A stretch of DNA of 64,000 nucleotides from Ursidibacter maritimus. Lineage in GTDB: Bacteria > Pseudomonadota > Gammaproteobacteria > Enterobacterales > Pasteurellaceae. Under the pieces are notes generated by a model. The model was given only the letters and a program-made list of their open reading frames with translations. It was not told the DNA's origin and did no database searches. Shown in pieces: positions 42,080 to 51,295 of this stretch. The stretch spans positions 62,001 through 126,000 of the forward strand of contig NZ_LEKN01000035.1 in assembly GCF_009761395.1 (NCBI RefSeq), given 5' to 3'. The position numbers were made by a program, and so were the translations under genes. Within the stretch, counting starts at the first letter, position 1, and each line of letters begins with the position of its first letter.

Positions 42080-42095
42080 CGTGATGTAGATCACA
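42080..42095 (+). promoter_or_regulatory. CRP-binding site upstream of the peptide-type ABC operon
   Basis: CGTGATGTAGATCACA matches the CRP core TGTGA-N6-TCACA at 9 of 10 informative positions. Its centre is about 70 bases before the predicted start point of the promoter at 42123-42150, close to the class I spacing of -71.5. Confidence 0.75.
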
Positions 42096-42122
42096 AATGT
42101 AAACTCTCAATTAGACAATTTA

Positions 42123-42150
42123 TTGACATACTCTTTGACAATGTTATGAT
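42123..42150 (+). promoter_or_regulatory. Near-consensus sigma-70 promoter
   Basis: TTGACA (42123-42128), 16-base spacer, TATGAT (42145-42150). It should start a transcript near 42157 with a leader of about 130 bases before the binding-protein gene. Confidence 0.75.
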
Positions 42151-42287
42151 GTTTTTAATCCATTTTTCTTTTGGATTTTGGTTAATTCACTCCAAAATTT
42201 AAAACTGGAAATCAAGCTCTGTGATAGTTCTTGAGTTTATGAACTTGAACATTTTTGTTTAAACACAACACCGTTAAGGAGTCTATT

Positions 42288-43877
42288 ATGGCTAATCACT
42301 TTGAACATAATGAATCTCGCCGTGGCTTTATGAAGTTAGTTGCTGGCGTAGGTGCTGGTATCGCATTCAGCGGTACCCTTGGTTCTCTTTCATCAAAAGC
42401 ATATGCTGCACCAGCAGCAGGTTCAACTATTGAAGCGGGTATTGCTTATCCACTTTCAACAGGTTTTGACCCAGCAACAGCAAGTGGTGCATCTTCTTTT
42501 GCAGCAAATATGCACTTCTTTGAAGGTTTAGTTGATTTACACCCAGCAACTCGCCAACCATATCTTGCACTTGCAGCAAAAGAGCCTGAGCAAGTTGATG
42601 AAACGACTTGGCGTGTAACTTTACGTGAAGGCGCAACCTTCCACGATGGTAAACCTGTAACGACTGAAGACGTTGTTTATTCTTACCAACGTGTTTTAGA
42701 CCCTGAGAAAAAATCACTATTTGCTCAATTTGTACCATTTATTGATTCTGTTAAAGCAGTTGATGATAAAGTGGTTGAGTTTAAACTTAAATATCCATTT
42801 GCTATCTTCAAATTACGTTTAGGTATTGTGAAAATTGTACCGAAACACGTTGTGGAATCAGTTGGTCAAACCGCATTTGATGCTAACCCAGTAGGTTCTG
42901 GCCCATATAAATTCGTATCAGCAGTAAAAGATGACCGTATCGTCTTTGCAGCTCACGAAGCTTATAACGGCCCATACCCAGCTAAAGTAGAGAAAATGAG
43001 CTGGTTCTTATTATCTGATGATGCTGCTCGTGTGACAGCACAAGAATCAGGTCGTACACAAGCGATGGAAAGCGTACCGTATTTAGATGCAGAACGCTTA
43101 AAACGTAAAGGTAAAGTAGAATCTGTACAATCATTTGGTTTACTCTTCTTAATGTTTAACTGTAAGAAAGCACCATTTGACAATCCAAAAGTACGTCAAG
43201 CATTACACTATGGTTTAGATACACAAAAACTTATTGATGTTGTGTTCTTAGGCAATGCGAAAGCAGCAACTTCTTATGTACAAGACACTCACCCAGATTA
43301 TGTGAAAGCATCTAGCCAATATGATTACGATGCGAAAAAAGCAGCGGAATTATTAAAAGAAGCGGGCGTGGATAAATTAGAATTCCAATTACTTTCAACA
43401 GACCACTCTTGGGTGAAAGAATGTGCACCGTTAGTGCTTGAGTCTTGGAATAAAATCCCAGGTGTTAAAGTAACCTTACAACATTTACAATCAGGTGCAT
43501 TATATGGCGGACACGTTGATAAAGGTGCGTACGAAGTTGTAATGGCACCGGGTGACCCATCAGTATTCAGTAACGACTTAGACTTACTCTTAAGCTGGTG
43601 GTATCGTGGTGATGTATGGCCGAAAAAACGTTTCGGTTGGTCAGAAACTAAAGAGTATGCTGAGTTACAAGGTTTACTTGATATTGCAGTTAAAGCTAAA
43701 GAGCCTGCAGAAGCTAAAGCAGCTTGGGAAAAAGCAATTAACATTATTGCAGAACAAGTTCCGCTTTATCCAATCGTTCACCGTAAATTACCAACGGCTT
43801 GGAATGATAAATCATTAGATGGTTTCCAACCAATTCCAACCACTGGTCTATCATTTATTGGTGTAGGTCGTAAATAA
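42288..43877 (+). CDS. ABC transporter substrate-binding protein, Tat-exported (SBP family 5)
   Basis: 529-residue periplasmic binding protein of the dipeptide/oligopeptide/nickel class. The ATG at 42288 follows AAGGAGTC. The signal peptide is a twin-arginine type: [12 protein letters not shown], hydrophobic stretch, then SKAYAAPA. The family 5 block is [22 protein letters not shown], followed by [11 protein letters not shown]. Most Dpp/Opp binding proteins use Sec, so the Tat route may mean folding with a bound ligand, for example a metal chelate. Ligand unknown: peptide, metal-histidine complex or heme are all open. High codon bias suggests strong expression. Confidence 0.87.
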   Translation: MANHFEHNESRRGFMKLVAGVGAGIAFSGTLGSLSSKAYAAPAAGSTIEAGIAYPLSTGFDPATASGASSFAANMHFFEGLVDLHPATRQPYLALAAKEPEQVDETTWRVTLREGATFHDGKPVTTEDVVYSYQRVLDPEKKSLFAQFVPFIDSVKAVDDKVVEFKLKYPFAIFKLRLGIVKIVPKHVVESVGQTAFDANPVGSGPYKFVSAVKDDRIVFAAHEAYNGPYPAKVEKMSWFLLSDDAARVTAQESGRTQAMESVPYLDAERLKRKGKVESVQSFGLLFLMFNCKKAPFDNPKVRQALHYGLDTQKLIDVVFLGNAKAATSYVQDTHPDYVKASSQYDYDAKKAAELLKEAGVDKLEFQLLSTDHSWVKECAPLVLESWNKIPGVKVTLQHLQSGALYGGHVDKGAYEVVMAPGDPSVFSNDLDLLLSWWYRGDVWPKKRFGWSETKEYAELQGLLDIAVKAKEPAEAKAAWEKAINIIAEQVPLYPIVHRKLPTAWNDKSLDGFQPIPTTGLSFIGVGRK

Positions 43878-43886
43878 TGACCTCAT

Positions 43887-43910
43887 TTCCCACTCTTTCG
43901 AGAGTGGGAA
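43887..43910 (+). terminator. Stem-loop with UUCG loop after the binding-protein gene
   Basis: Perfect 10-bp stem TTCCCACTCT / AGAGTGGGAA closed by a TTCG tetraloop, 10 bases after the stop. The tail TAAGCTCTTTCATTT is only moderately T-rich. It could protect the 3' end of the binding-protein mRNA or cause partial termination. Confidence 0.7.
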
Positions 43911-43933
43911 TAAGCTCTTTCATTTGAATATTT

Positions 43934-43992
43934 AAGCGGTTAGATTGATAACAAATTTTGCAAATTATTTTAAAAATGTAACCGCTTTTTCT
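43934..43992 (+). terminator. Uptake-sequence pair acting as second attenuator
   Basis: AAGCGGTTA (43934-43942) and TAACCGCTT (43979-43987), perfect 9-bp arms with a 36-base loop, followed by TTTCTTT. It sits between the binding-protein and permease genes. Confidence 0.55.
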
Positions 43993-44043
43993 TTGATAAA
44001 CATTAACCTATCCAACGAACCTTTCCTGTAGTCGGAGAAAAAA

Positions 44044-44997
44044 ATGGAAATCGTACTTCGTCTGTTATTACGTCGTTTAATGGCATTACCAATAATGATG
44101 CTTGGCGTAAGTGCATTAGTGTTCATTATTTTGCAATTCACACCGGGTGATCCTGCTACTGTCGCATTGGGCGAAAGTGCTAGTGAAGCAGCAAAAGAGT
44201 TATATCGTCAACAACACGGCTTGAATGATCCGCTTGTTGTTCAATACATTCGTTTTATCGGAAACGCATTACAATTTGATTTTGGAATGACAACTCCGCC
44301 AGAACAGCCTATTACTTCTCTTATCGCAAAAGCTTTCCCAATTACCTTACAATTAACATTTATTGGGGTATTTTTAGCTGCGGTTGTATCTTTCACATTA
44401 GGCGTGTTAGCTGCATTACATCGTGATAGCTGGGTGGACCAAATTATTCGTTTACTTTCTGTTGCAGCAGTTGCAACACCATCTTTCTGGTTGGGGATTT
44501 TATTGATTCAGTGGTTTGCACTTGAATTAGATTGGTTACCATCTGGTGGATTTGTGGAATTTAGTGAAGATCCGGCAGAATATATTCGCTCAATGGTACT
44601 TCCTTCATTAGCGTTAGCCGTTCCTGTTTGTGCATCATTGATTCGTGTTGTGCGTACCACAATGGTAGAAGAAATGGATAAAGATTATGTGCGTACAGCA
44701 ATTGGTAATGGCGTACCTTATGCAACGGTTATTCGCCGTAATGTATTACGCAACGCGTTAATTACGCCTGTAACTGTACTCGGTTTACGTGTGGGTTATT
44801 TACTTGGTGGTGCAGTAGTTATCGAACAGATTTTTGACTTGCCTGGAATGGGTAAATTAATCTTCAACGGTATCGTCAATCACGATTTACACTTAGTACA
44901 AGGCGTAGTATTAACGATTGCATTTACCTTCGTATTAGTAAATATCATTGTTGATATTCTGTATCTTATCATCAATCCAAAAATTCGGAGTTTATAA
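44044..44997 (+). CDS. ABC transporter permease, DppB type
   Basis: 317 residues, six helices. The N-terminus RRLMALPIMMLGVSALVFIILQFTPGDPA is typical of DppB/OppB, and the EAA loop for ATPase contact is VVRTTMVEEMDKDYVRTAIGNG. The C-terminal block GYLLGGAVVIEQIFDLPGMGKL is family-specific. Its last base overlaps the first base of the next gene (TAATG). Confidence 0.92.
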   Translation: MEIVLRLLLRRLMALPIMMLGVSALVFIILQFTPGDPATVALGESASEAAKELYRQQHGLNDPLVVQYIRFIGNALQFDFGMTTPPEQPITSLIAKAFPITLQLTFIGVFLAAVVSFTLGVLAALHRDSWVDQIIRLLSVAAVATPSFWLGILLIQWFALELDWLPSGGFVEFSEDPAEYIRSMVLPSLALAVPVCASLIRVVRTTMVEEMDKDYVRTAIGNGVPYATVIRRNVLRNALITPVTVLGLRVGYLLGGAVVIEQIFDLPGMGKLIFNGIVNHDLHLVQGVVLTIAFTFVLVNIIVDILYLIINPKIRSL

Positions 44998-46955
44998 TGT
45001 TTCGTCAAGGATTAGCAGATCGACTTGCTTCTGGCGGTGCAAGATTCAAAGCATTATCAACCGCCTCCAAAATTGCATTGATTTTCTTACTGGTTGTTGC
45101 AGCCGTTGCAATTTTTGCGCCATGGGTGGCACCTTATGACCCGCTCCAAACATTACGCCCTGTGCAAGCACCAAGTGGCGAATATTTATTCGGAACAGAC
45201 CGCTTAGGACGAGATATTTTCTCTCGCTTAGTTTACGGTGCACAAACCTCGCTCTTTATCGGCTTAGGTGCGGTAGGGATGGCGATTGTGTTTGGGAGTA
45301 TCTTAGGGGCAACAGCCGCAACCGCAGATAAATTCGGTAATGAAGTGATTATGCGTTTAATGGATATTTTAATGGCATTCCCAGGTATCGCATTAGCTGC
45401 AGTATTACTTGCTACTTTTGGTAACAGCGTACCTGTCATTATCTTAACCATTGCGGTAGTTTATACACCACAGCTTGCTCGTGTTGTGCGTGCTAACGTG
45501 GTGTCGCAATGGGAAGAAGACTATATTCGTGCTGAACGCGTTATTGGTGGTAGCCGTACTTATATTCTTTTAAAACACGTTGTGCGTAATACCGCTGCAC
45601 CAGTACTTGTATTCGCAACAGTAATGGTTGCTGATGCTATCGTATTGGAAGCTTCGCTTTCATTCTTAGGCGCGGGTGTACAACCGCCACATCCATCTTG
45701 GGGTAACGTGTTATCAGAAGGTCGTAACTTAGTGTTAAGTGGTTTCTGGTGGGCGACAACCTTTGCAGGCTTAATGATTCTTTTAACTGTATTATCGTTA
45801 AACATTTTATCTGAAGGTTTAACAGATGCTTTGGTTAATCCAAAACTTAAACGTAGCCCAACAGCAGCAAAAGAAGACGTGTCAAAACCGCTTTCAACTG
45901 ATGTACAAGAAGCGATGGCAGAAGGTTTAGCATTAAAACGCTACTTATTAAAATTACAAGAGAAAGAAGTTACTCGTACCGATCGTATGCAAGTCAATCC
46001 AAATGCAAAACCGATTTTACAAGTGAAAAATCTTTCTATCCGTTTCCCTAATCGTTATGGCGAAACTCCACTTGTTGATAACATTAGTTTCACCGTTCAC
46101 GAAGGCGAAACAATGGGCTTAGTAGGTGAGTCTGGTTGCGGTAAATCTATTTCAGCCTTCTCAATTATGGGCTTATTACCAAAAACAGCTAAAATTACAG
46201 GGGAAATTCTCTTTACCGACCGTAGCGGTCAGCAACACGACTTGCTCAAAACAGATAAATTAAATGAATTGCGTGGTCACGAAATTTCAATGATTTATCA
46301 AGATGCGTTAAGTGCTTTAAACCCATCAATGCGTATTAAAGACCAAATGCAACAACTTATTAGTCGTGGCGGTAAACAATCAGCAGAAACCCTATTGCAA
46401 TGGGTAAAACTTGACCCAGAAAAAACTTTAAACCGTTATCCACACGAATTATCGGGTGGTCAAAGACAACGTGTGTTAATTGCAATGGCACTTGCTCGTG
46501 AGCCAAAACTCTTGATCGCAGATGAGCCAACAACCGCATTAGACGTAACTGTTCAAGCTGAAGTTATTAAATTGCTCAACGAATTGCGTGAAAAACTTGG
46601 CTTTGCAATGGTATTCGTAAGCCACGACCTTGCACTTGTTGCACAAATTGCTCACCACATTACCGTAATGTATGCAGGTCAAGTGGTTGAAGCTGCACCG
46701 ACAACACCTTTACTCACTAACCCAACACACGAATATACACGTGGATTATTAGGTTCAGTGCTTTCAACAGAGTGTCGTGCAGAGCGTTTATATCAAATTC
46801 CAGGTAGTGTTCCATCGCCATTTGATTTTGCTGATGGTGACCGTTTTGCAAGTCGTTCATTACGACCAGATGCAAATCCAAAACAACGCTTGAAACTTGT
46901 TCCTGCAGGCGATCATCCGAAACATCTATGGGCATCACATTTGGAGGCTAAATAA
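44997..46955 (+). CDS. Fused ABC permease (DppC type) and ATPase (DppD type)
   Basis: 652 residues joining two subunits usually made separately. Residues 1 to about 290 are a DppC-like permease (GTDRLGRDIFSRLVYGAQTSL, EAA loop EEDYIRAERVIGGS, ASLSFLGAGVQPPHPSWG). A charged linker covers about 290-340. Residues about 340-650 are a DppD-like ATPase: Walker A GESGCGKS (about 377), signature LSGGQRQRV (about 485), Walker B LLIADEPTTALD (about 505) and the oligopeptide-type C-terminal extension with the Pro-rich PGSVPSPFDF. There is no stop or frameshift between the halves, so the fusion is real in this sequence. The C-terminus lacks the usual Cys-rich Fe-S-like motif of OppD proteins. Similar fusions are known in database annotations. 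Confidence 0.9.
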   Translation: MFRQGLADRLASGGARFKALSTASKIALIFLLVVAAVAIFAPWVAPYDPLQTLRPVQAPSGEYLFGTDRLGRDIFSRLVYGAQTSLFIGLGAVGMAIVFGSILGATAATADKFGNEVIMRLMDILMAFPGIALAAVLLATFGNSVPVIILTIAVVYTPQLARVVRANVVSQWEEDYIRAERVIGGSRTYILLKHVVRNTAAPVLVFATVMVADAIVLEASLSFLGAGVQPPHPSWGNVLSEGRNLVLSGFWWATTFAGLMILLTVLSLNILSEGLTDALVNPKLKRSPTAAKEDVSKPLSTDVQEAMAEGLALKRYLLKLQEKEVTRTDRMQVNPNAKPILQVKNLSIRFPNRYGETPLVDNISFTVHEGETMGLVGESGCGKSISAFSIMGLLPKTAKITGEILFTDRSGQQHDLLKTDKLNELRGHEISMIYQDALSALNPSMRIKDQMQQLISRGGKQSAETLLQWVKLDPEKTLNRYPHELSGGQRQRVLIAMALAREPKLLIADEPTTALDVTVQAEVIKLLNELREKLGFAMVFVSHDLALVAQIAHHITVMYAGQVVEAAPTTPLLTNPTHEYTRGLLGSVLSTECRAERLYQIPGSVPSPFDFADGDRFASRSLRPDANPKQRLKLVPAGDHPKHLWASHLEAK

Positions 46956-47761
46956 TGAGTATGAAACCATTAAAAGAACAGCCAATTATTGAATTGGAGG
47001 ACATTGTTGTACAGTTCCCTTCTCGTGATGGCACGCTGTTCAATCCAAAGAAATTTACCGCCGTAGGTGGAGTAAGCTTAAGTGTTAGTGCAGGTGAAAC
47101 TGTTGGCTTGGTGGGGCAGTCAGGTTGCGGAAAATCAACCCTTGCGAGCGTAATTATCGGTTTACAAAAACCGACCTCAGGCTCAGTTAAGTTTAATGGC
47201 TTACAAATGAAATACGGTAGCACCGAAGCACGTAAACAGTTTGGACGCCAGGTATCTGTAATCTTCCAAGATCCAGCAACTGCATTAAACCCAAGAATGC
47301 GAGTGCTAGATATTTTGAAAGATCCGATGGATATTCATAACGTCTTACAACCTCACGAACGTGAAAAACGTGTGTATGAATTGCTTTCTCGTGTTGGCTT
47401 ACCACGCTCAGCGGCATTAGTTGAACCAACTCGTTTGTCTGGCGGGCAAAAACAGCGTGTTGCGATTGCACGTGCGTTAGCGTTAAACCCGAAATTGATC
47501 GTGGCAGACGAACCAACATCAGCATTAGACGTATCCGTTCGAGCACAGGTGCTTAACTTACTTGCAGATTTGAAAAAAGAGTTAAATCTTGCAATGGTGT
47601 TCATCTCACACGATTTACAAACAGTACGCCAAGTATCTGATCGTATTGTTGTAATGAATGGTGGGCTTATCGTTGAACAAGGCGAAGCAGCTGAAGTCTT
47701 CGACTTCCCACAAAAAGATTACACCCGCATTCTATTAGACGCAGCTCCATCGCTTCTCTAA
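46955..47761 (+). CDS. ABC transporter ATPase, DppF type
   Basis: 268 residues. Walker A GQSGCGKST (54-62), Q-loop in SVIFQDPATALNPRM, signature LSGGQKQRV, Walker B LIVADEPTSALD and H-loop FISHDL are all present. It is the second nucleotide-binding subunit of the importer, overlapping the fusion gene by one base. The operon order is binding protein, permease, permease-ATPase, ATPase. Confidence 0.93.
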   Translation: MSMKPLKEQPIIELEDIVVQFPSRDGTLFNPKKFTAVGGVSLSVSAGETVGLVGQSGCGKSTLASVIIGLQKPTSGSVKFNGLQMKYGSTEARKQFGRQVSVIFQDPATALNPRMRVLDILKDPMDIHNVLQPHEREKRVYELLSRVGLPRSAALVEPTRLSGGQKQRVAIARALALNPKLIVADEPTSALDVSVRAQVLNLLADLKKELNLAMVFISHDLQTVRQVSDRIVVMNGGLIVEQGEAAEVFDFPQKDYTRILLDAAPSLL

Positions 47762-47778
47762 TAGATATAAGTGCTAAC

Positions 47779-47826
47779 AAGCGGTAAGATCGTGCAAATT
47801 TTTTGCAAAATCTTACCGCTTTTTTA
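47779..47826 (+). terminator. Operon terminator made of paired uptake sequences
   Basis: AAGCGGTAAGAT ... ATCTTACCGCTT with inner GCAAA/TTTGC pairing, followed by TTTTTTAT. It is a strong intrinsic terminator in which both arms contain the uptake-sequence core. Confidence 0.85.
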
Positions 47827-47993
47827 TCAGATTTTGATAAGTTTTTGGCTTAAATTCGGGATTTAAGTCTGGTTGTAATTATCGGTACGCATATGGTTAG
47901 ATTTTTCCTCCCATTGAGAATGGTGATATTTATGTAACCACGATAATCTAAAGCGTTATTTTCTAAAATAATGTGTTTTCTCTCGTCGGAAGA

Positions 47994-48022
47994 TTGACAT
48001 TCTGCTTAATAATCGCTACTTT
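47994..48022 (+). promoter_or_regulatory. Promoter of yccA
   Basis: TTGACA (47994-47999), 17-base spacer, TACTTT (48017-48022), about 40 bases before the ribosome-binding site. The rest of the 47827-48070 gap shows nothing else. Confidence 0.55.
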
Positions 48023-48070
48023 AAAGCTTATTTTTAACCAAGTAATTACTTTTAATTTACAGGAGTTTTT

Positions 48071-48733
48071 ATGCAAGAACGTTTAGTGACAAGTGCCAGA
48101 AGTGAATCATTAGTTAGCACTCATAAAGTGTTACGTAATACTTACTTTTTATTAGCACTGACACTCGCATTTTCATCTGTTGTCGCAGTCGCTGCGATGG
48201 TATTAAATCTACCTCGTTTACCTTGGTGGGGAATGTTGGTTGGTTTTTATGGCTTACTCTTTTTAACTCACGCAACAGCGAATAGTGCAGCAGGTATCGC
48301 TAGCGTGTTTGCATTGACAGGATTCTTAGGTTATAGCTTAGGACCGATTTTAAATGCGTATTTAAGCAATGGTTTAGGTGATGTGGTTGCATTAGCATTT
48401 GGTGCAACAGCATTAGTTTTCTTTGCTTGTTCAGCTTATGTATTAACGACTAAGAAAGATATGTCTTTCTTATCGGGAATGATGATTGCATTATTTGTGG
48501 TTTTACTAGTTGGTGTAGTGGCAAATATTTTCTTAGAAATCCCAGCATTAAATTTAGCAATTAGTGCATTATTTATTGTGTTCTCAAGCGGTGCGATTTT
48601 ACTGGCAACAAGCAATATTATTCACGGTGGTGAAACCAACTACATTCGTGCAACTGTTGATCTTTATGTTTCACTTTATAATTTATTCGTCAGTTTCTTA
48701 AATATCTTCGGTGTATTAGGTAACGACGACTAA
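48071..48733 (+). CDS. yccA: Bax inhibitor-1 family protein YccA (FtsH modulator)
   Basis: 220 residues with seven membrane helices; aligns with E. coli YccA (219), a substrate and modulator of the FtsH protease in the inner membrane. The BI-1 family segment is [43 protein letters not shown], with the C-terminal acidic NDD. CAGGAG precedes the ATG. tusE follows, the same pair as in E. coli. Confidence 0.93.
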   Translation: MQERLVTSARSESLVSTHKVLRNTYFLLALTLAFSSVVAVAAMVLNLPRLPWWGMLVGFYGLLFLTHATANSAAGIASVFALTGFLGYSLGPILNAYLSNGLGDVVALAFGATALVFFACSAYVLTTKKDMSFLSGMMIALFVVLLVGVVANIFLEIPALNLAISALFIVFSSGAILLATSNIIHGGETNYIRATVDLYVSLYNLFVSFLNIFGVLGNDD

Positions 48734-48749
48734 TTAACCCTTAAATAAT

Positions 48750-48776
48750 ATGCCACAGAAATGTGGCATTTTTTAT
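48750..48776 (+). terminator. Intrinsic terminator of yccA
   Basis: ATGCCACA-GAAA-TGTGGCAT stem followed by TTTTTTATTT. It covers the upstream extension of the tusE frame and so supports the later tusE start. Confidence 0.85.
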
Positions 48777-48792
48777 TTCTATAACATTGACT

Positions 48793-49131
48793 ATGACTTA
48801 TTTTATTGAATTAAATCAGCAAAAATTTGAAACGGATGAGTTTGGCTATTTAAGAAATTTAGATGATTGGTCTGAATTACTCGCAGTAGAGATTGCTAAA
48901 AAAGACCATCTTGAATTAACTGAAGACCATTGGGAAATTATCTTTTTTGTTAGAGAGTTTTATCAAGAATATAAAACCTCCCCAGCAATTAGAATGTTAG
49001 TTAAGGCACTTTCACAGAAATTTGGTGAAGAAAAAGGTAATAGTCGCTATTTACAGCGTTTATTTCCTGAAGGTCCAGCTAAACAAGCTACTAAAATTGC
49101 AGGTTTGCCCAAACCAGCAAAGTGTTTGTAA
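48793..49131 (+). CDS. tusE: Sulfur relay protein TusE
   Basis: Last carrier of the TusA-BCD-E relay delivering sulfur to MnmA for 2-thiouridine in tRNA. The ATG at 48793 is chosen because the frame further upstream runs into the yccA terminator. It has 112 residues. The conserved DsrC-family end [34 protein letters not shown] holds the active penultimate cysteine. Confidence 0.96.
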   Translation: MTYFIELNQQKFETDEFGYLRNLDDWSELLAVEIAKKDHLELTEDHWEIIFFVREFYQEYKTSPAIRMLVKALSQKFGEEKGNSRYLQRLFPEGPAKQATKIAGLPKPAKCL

Positions 49132-49157
49132 CATCATATTTTTATTAGGAAATTCTA

Positions 49158-50192
49158 ATGCGAACTGTTAAATCAATCTGTGTTTTACGCTTATCGGCAA
49201 TTGGTGATGTATGCCATACACTTGCTGTTGTACAAGCCATTCAACGTCAATACCCTCATGCTGAAATAACGTGGATTTTAGGTAAGGCAGAAGCCACTTT
49301 AATGGCAGGCATTCCAAATGTAACTTTAGTTACTTATGATAAAAAAACAGGTTGGAAGGGTATTTGGGCATTGTGGCGACAATTACGCCGCAAGCGGTTT
49401 GATTATCTATTAAATTTGCAAACCGCATTTAGAGCATCAATGCTCTCTTTAGGTATTAAAGCGAATGTTAAAATCGGGTTTAATCGTGATCGTGCAAGGG
49501 AAGGACAGTGGCTTTTTACTAACTTAAAAGTAGAACAGACTGCATCACCACACGTTTTAGACGGACAAATGATGTTCGCAAAAGCAATTGGTGTAACAGA
49601 TTTAAGTACGCAATGGTACTTGCCGATAAGTGAACAGGATAGACAATACAGCCAGCAATTTATTGAACCACAGAAGAAAAATGTGGTGATTGCACCTTGT
49701 TCTAGTAAAAAAGAGAAAGATTGGTTACCAGAACGCTATGCTGAGATTGCTAATTTTTTGTTAGAGCACAATATTAACGTGATTATTTGCGGTTCATCTT
49801 CCACTTATGAAATAGAAAGTGCTACTAAAATTCATCAACTTGCGCCTAAAACACTTAATATAGCAGGAATAACATCACTAAAACAGCTTGCATCAGTTAT
49901 TCAGCAAGCAGATTTGGTCATTTCATCTGACTCTGGACCTGCACATATTGCGACCACACAGCATACACCGATTATTGGGCTTTATGCTATTCATAACCCG
50001 TTAAGAACAGGGCCTTACAACGATTTAGACAAAGTTGTTTCTGTTTACGATGAAGCTATTTTGCAAGAATATGGAAAATCTTGGCAAGATTTACCTTGGG
50101 CGACAAGAGCAAAGGGAAAAGATTTAATGAGTCGTATTAGCGTAGAACAAGTTAAACAAAAAATAGTTGAAACTTTTAATATAACCTTGTAA
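49158..50192 (+). CDS. opsX: Heptosyltransferase I-type glycosyltransferase (GT9)
   Basis: 344 residues. The N-terminus ICVLRLSAIGDVCHTLAVVQAIQRQYP and the C-terminal SSDSGPAHIATTQHTPIIGLYAIHNPLRTGPYN are those of ADP-heptose:LPS heptosyltransferases of family 9. The NPLRTGPYN ending is of the OpsX kind that adds the first heptose to Kdo in Haemophilus lipooligosaccharide. Exact acceptor is inferred from the family, not shown. RBS TAGGAAATT. It stands alone, 39 bases before aroF. Confidence 0.85.
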   Translation: MRTVKSICVLRLSAIGDVCHTLAVVQAIQRQYPHAEITWILGKAEATLMAGIPNVTLVTYDKKTGWKGIWALWRQLRRKRFDYLLNLQTAFRASMLSLGIKANVKIGFNRDRAREGQWLFTNLKVEQTASPHVLDGQMMFAKAIGVTDLSTQWYLPISEQDRQYSQQFIEPQKKNVVIAPCSSKKEKDWLPERYAEIANFLLEHNINVIICGSSSTYEIESATKIHQLAPKTLNIAGITSLKQLASVIQQADLVISSDSGPAHIATTQHTPIIGLYAIHNPLRTGPYNDLDKVVSVYDEAILQEYGKSWQDLPWATRAKGKDLMSRISVEQVKQKIVETFNITL

Positions 50193-50199
50193 ATTAGTG

Positions 50200-50217
50200 T
50201 GTAATATAAAATTTACA
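50200..50217 (+). promoter_or_regulatory. TyrR-box-like operator before aroF
   Basis: TGTAAT-N6-TTTACA differs at one position from the TyrR consensus TGTAAA-N6-TTTACA. It is 14 bases before the aroF ATG, overlapping the likely leader. A second half-box TGTAAA lies at 50188-50193. It fits tyrosine repression of aroF-tyrA as in E. coli. Confidence 0.6.
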
Positions 50218-50231
50218 AAGGGGAAATTAAA

Positions 50232-51293
50232 ATGAACACTGTATTTAATAAAGATAGTGTACACAATGTAAATATTGTTAATGAGAAATTGCTGTTAACT
50301 CCAAAAATGTTAAAGGAAGAATTTCCATTGTCAGAAAAAATAAAGCAACAGATTGAAAAATCAAGAAAAATAGTTTCAGATATTATTCATAAACGTGACA
50401 CTCGTCAGCTTATTGTGATAGGACCTTGTTCTATTCACGATCCTATATCGGCTTTGGAATATGCTAAAAAACTTAAAGTTTTATCTGATGAAGTGTCAGA
50501 TAAACTTTACATTGTAATGCGAGTTTATTTTGAAAAACCTAGAACAACAGTAGGTTGGAAAGGTTTAATCAACGACCCTAATCTTAATGGCACTTTTGAT
50601 ATTGAAAAAGGGCTGCGTGTTGCTCGCAAATTATTGTTAGAGATTGCTGAGCTCGGTTTACCTCTTGCTACAGAAGCACTTGACCCTATCACACCACAAT
50701 ATCTTGCAGATTTATTTAGTTGGTCGGCTATTGGTGCAAGAACAACGGAGTCACAAACGCACAGAGAAATGGCATCTGGGCTATCAATGGCGGTTGGTTT
50801 TAAAAACGGAACAGATGGAAATTTAACTGTTGCCATCAATGCGATGCAAGCATCAGCACAGGGCCATAGCTTTCTTGGTATTAGTCAAACAGGGCAGGTT
50901 ACTATTTTACAGACGAAAGGAAATCCAGATGGGCACGTTATTTTACGAGGCGGTAAAACCCCGAATTTTGAAAATCAGTATGTGCAAGAATGTGAGCAAG
51001 CCTTGCGTAAAGCAAATTTACCAGAAGCAATCATGATTGATTGTAGCCACGGAAACTCAAACAAAGATTACTATCGACAAGCGATAGTGGCCGAAGATGT
51101 TTTACAACAATTGCTTAATGGCAATAAATCAATTATAGGCTTAATGTTAGAGAGCCATCTCTTTGCGGGTAATCAATCATCGGAACAACCTTTTGAGCAG
51201 ATGAAATATGGCGTATCCATAACAGATGCATGTATTGATTGGCAAACAACAGAGACATTATTAACCCATTTTGCAGAGCAGTTAAGAAAATAA
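50232..51293 (+). CDS. aroF: DAHP synthase (3-deoxy-7-phosphoheptulonate synthase)
   Basis: First enzyme of the shikimate pathway. It has 353 residues, class I DAHP synthase with [10 protein letters not shown] (metal Cys), [40 protein letters not shown] and [12 protein letters not shown]. The N-terminus [22 protein letters not shown] resembles E. coli AroF more than AroG. Pairing with tyrA (2 bases downstream) also matches the E. coli tyrosine-controlled aroF-tyrA operon. Feedback type is inferred. Confidence 0.92.
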   Translation: MNTVFNKDSVHNVNIVNEKLLLTPKMLKEEFPLSEKIKQQIEKSRKIVSDIIHKRDTRQLIVIGPCSIHDPISALEYAKKLKVLSDEVSDKLYIVMRVYFEKPRTTVGWKGLINDPNLNGTFDIEKGLRVARKLLLEIAELGLPLATEALDPITPQYLADLFSWSAIGARTTESQTHREMASGLSMAVGFKNGTDGNLTVAINAMQASAQGHSFLGISQTGQVTILQTKGNPDGHVILRGGKTPNFENQYVQECEQALRKANLPEAIMIDCSHGNSNKDYYRQAIVAEDVLQQLLNGNKSIIGLMLESHLFAGNQSSEQPFEQMKYGVSITDACIDWQTTETLLTHFAEQLRK

Positions 51294-51295
51294 GT

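Noticed and set aside
43325-43744. 139-codon minus-strand frame inside the binding-protein gene
   Set aside because: Antisense to a clearly conserved SBP5 coding region with strong codon bias; no independent support.
47193-47546. 117-codon minus-strand frame in the DppF-like ATPase gene
   Set aside because: Antisense to Walker and signature motifs of a recognised ATPase; no start signal.
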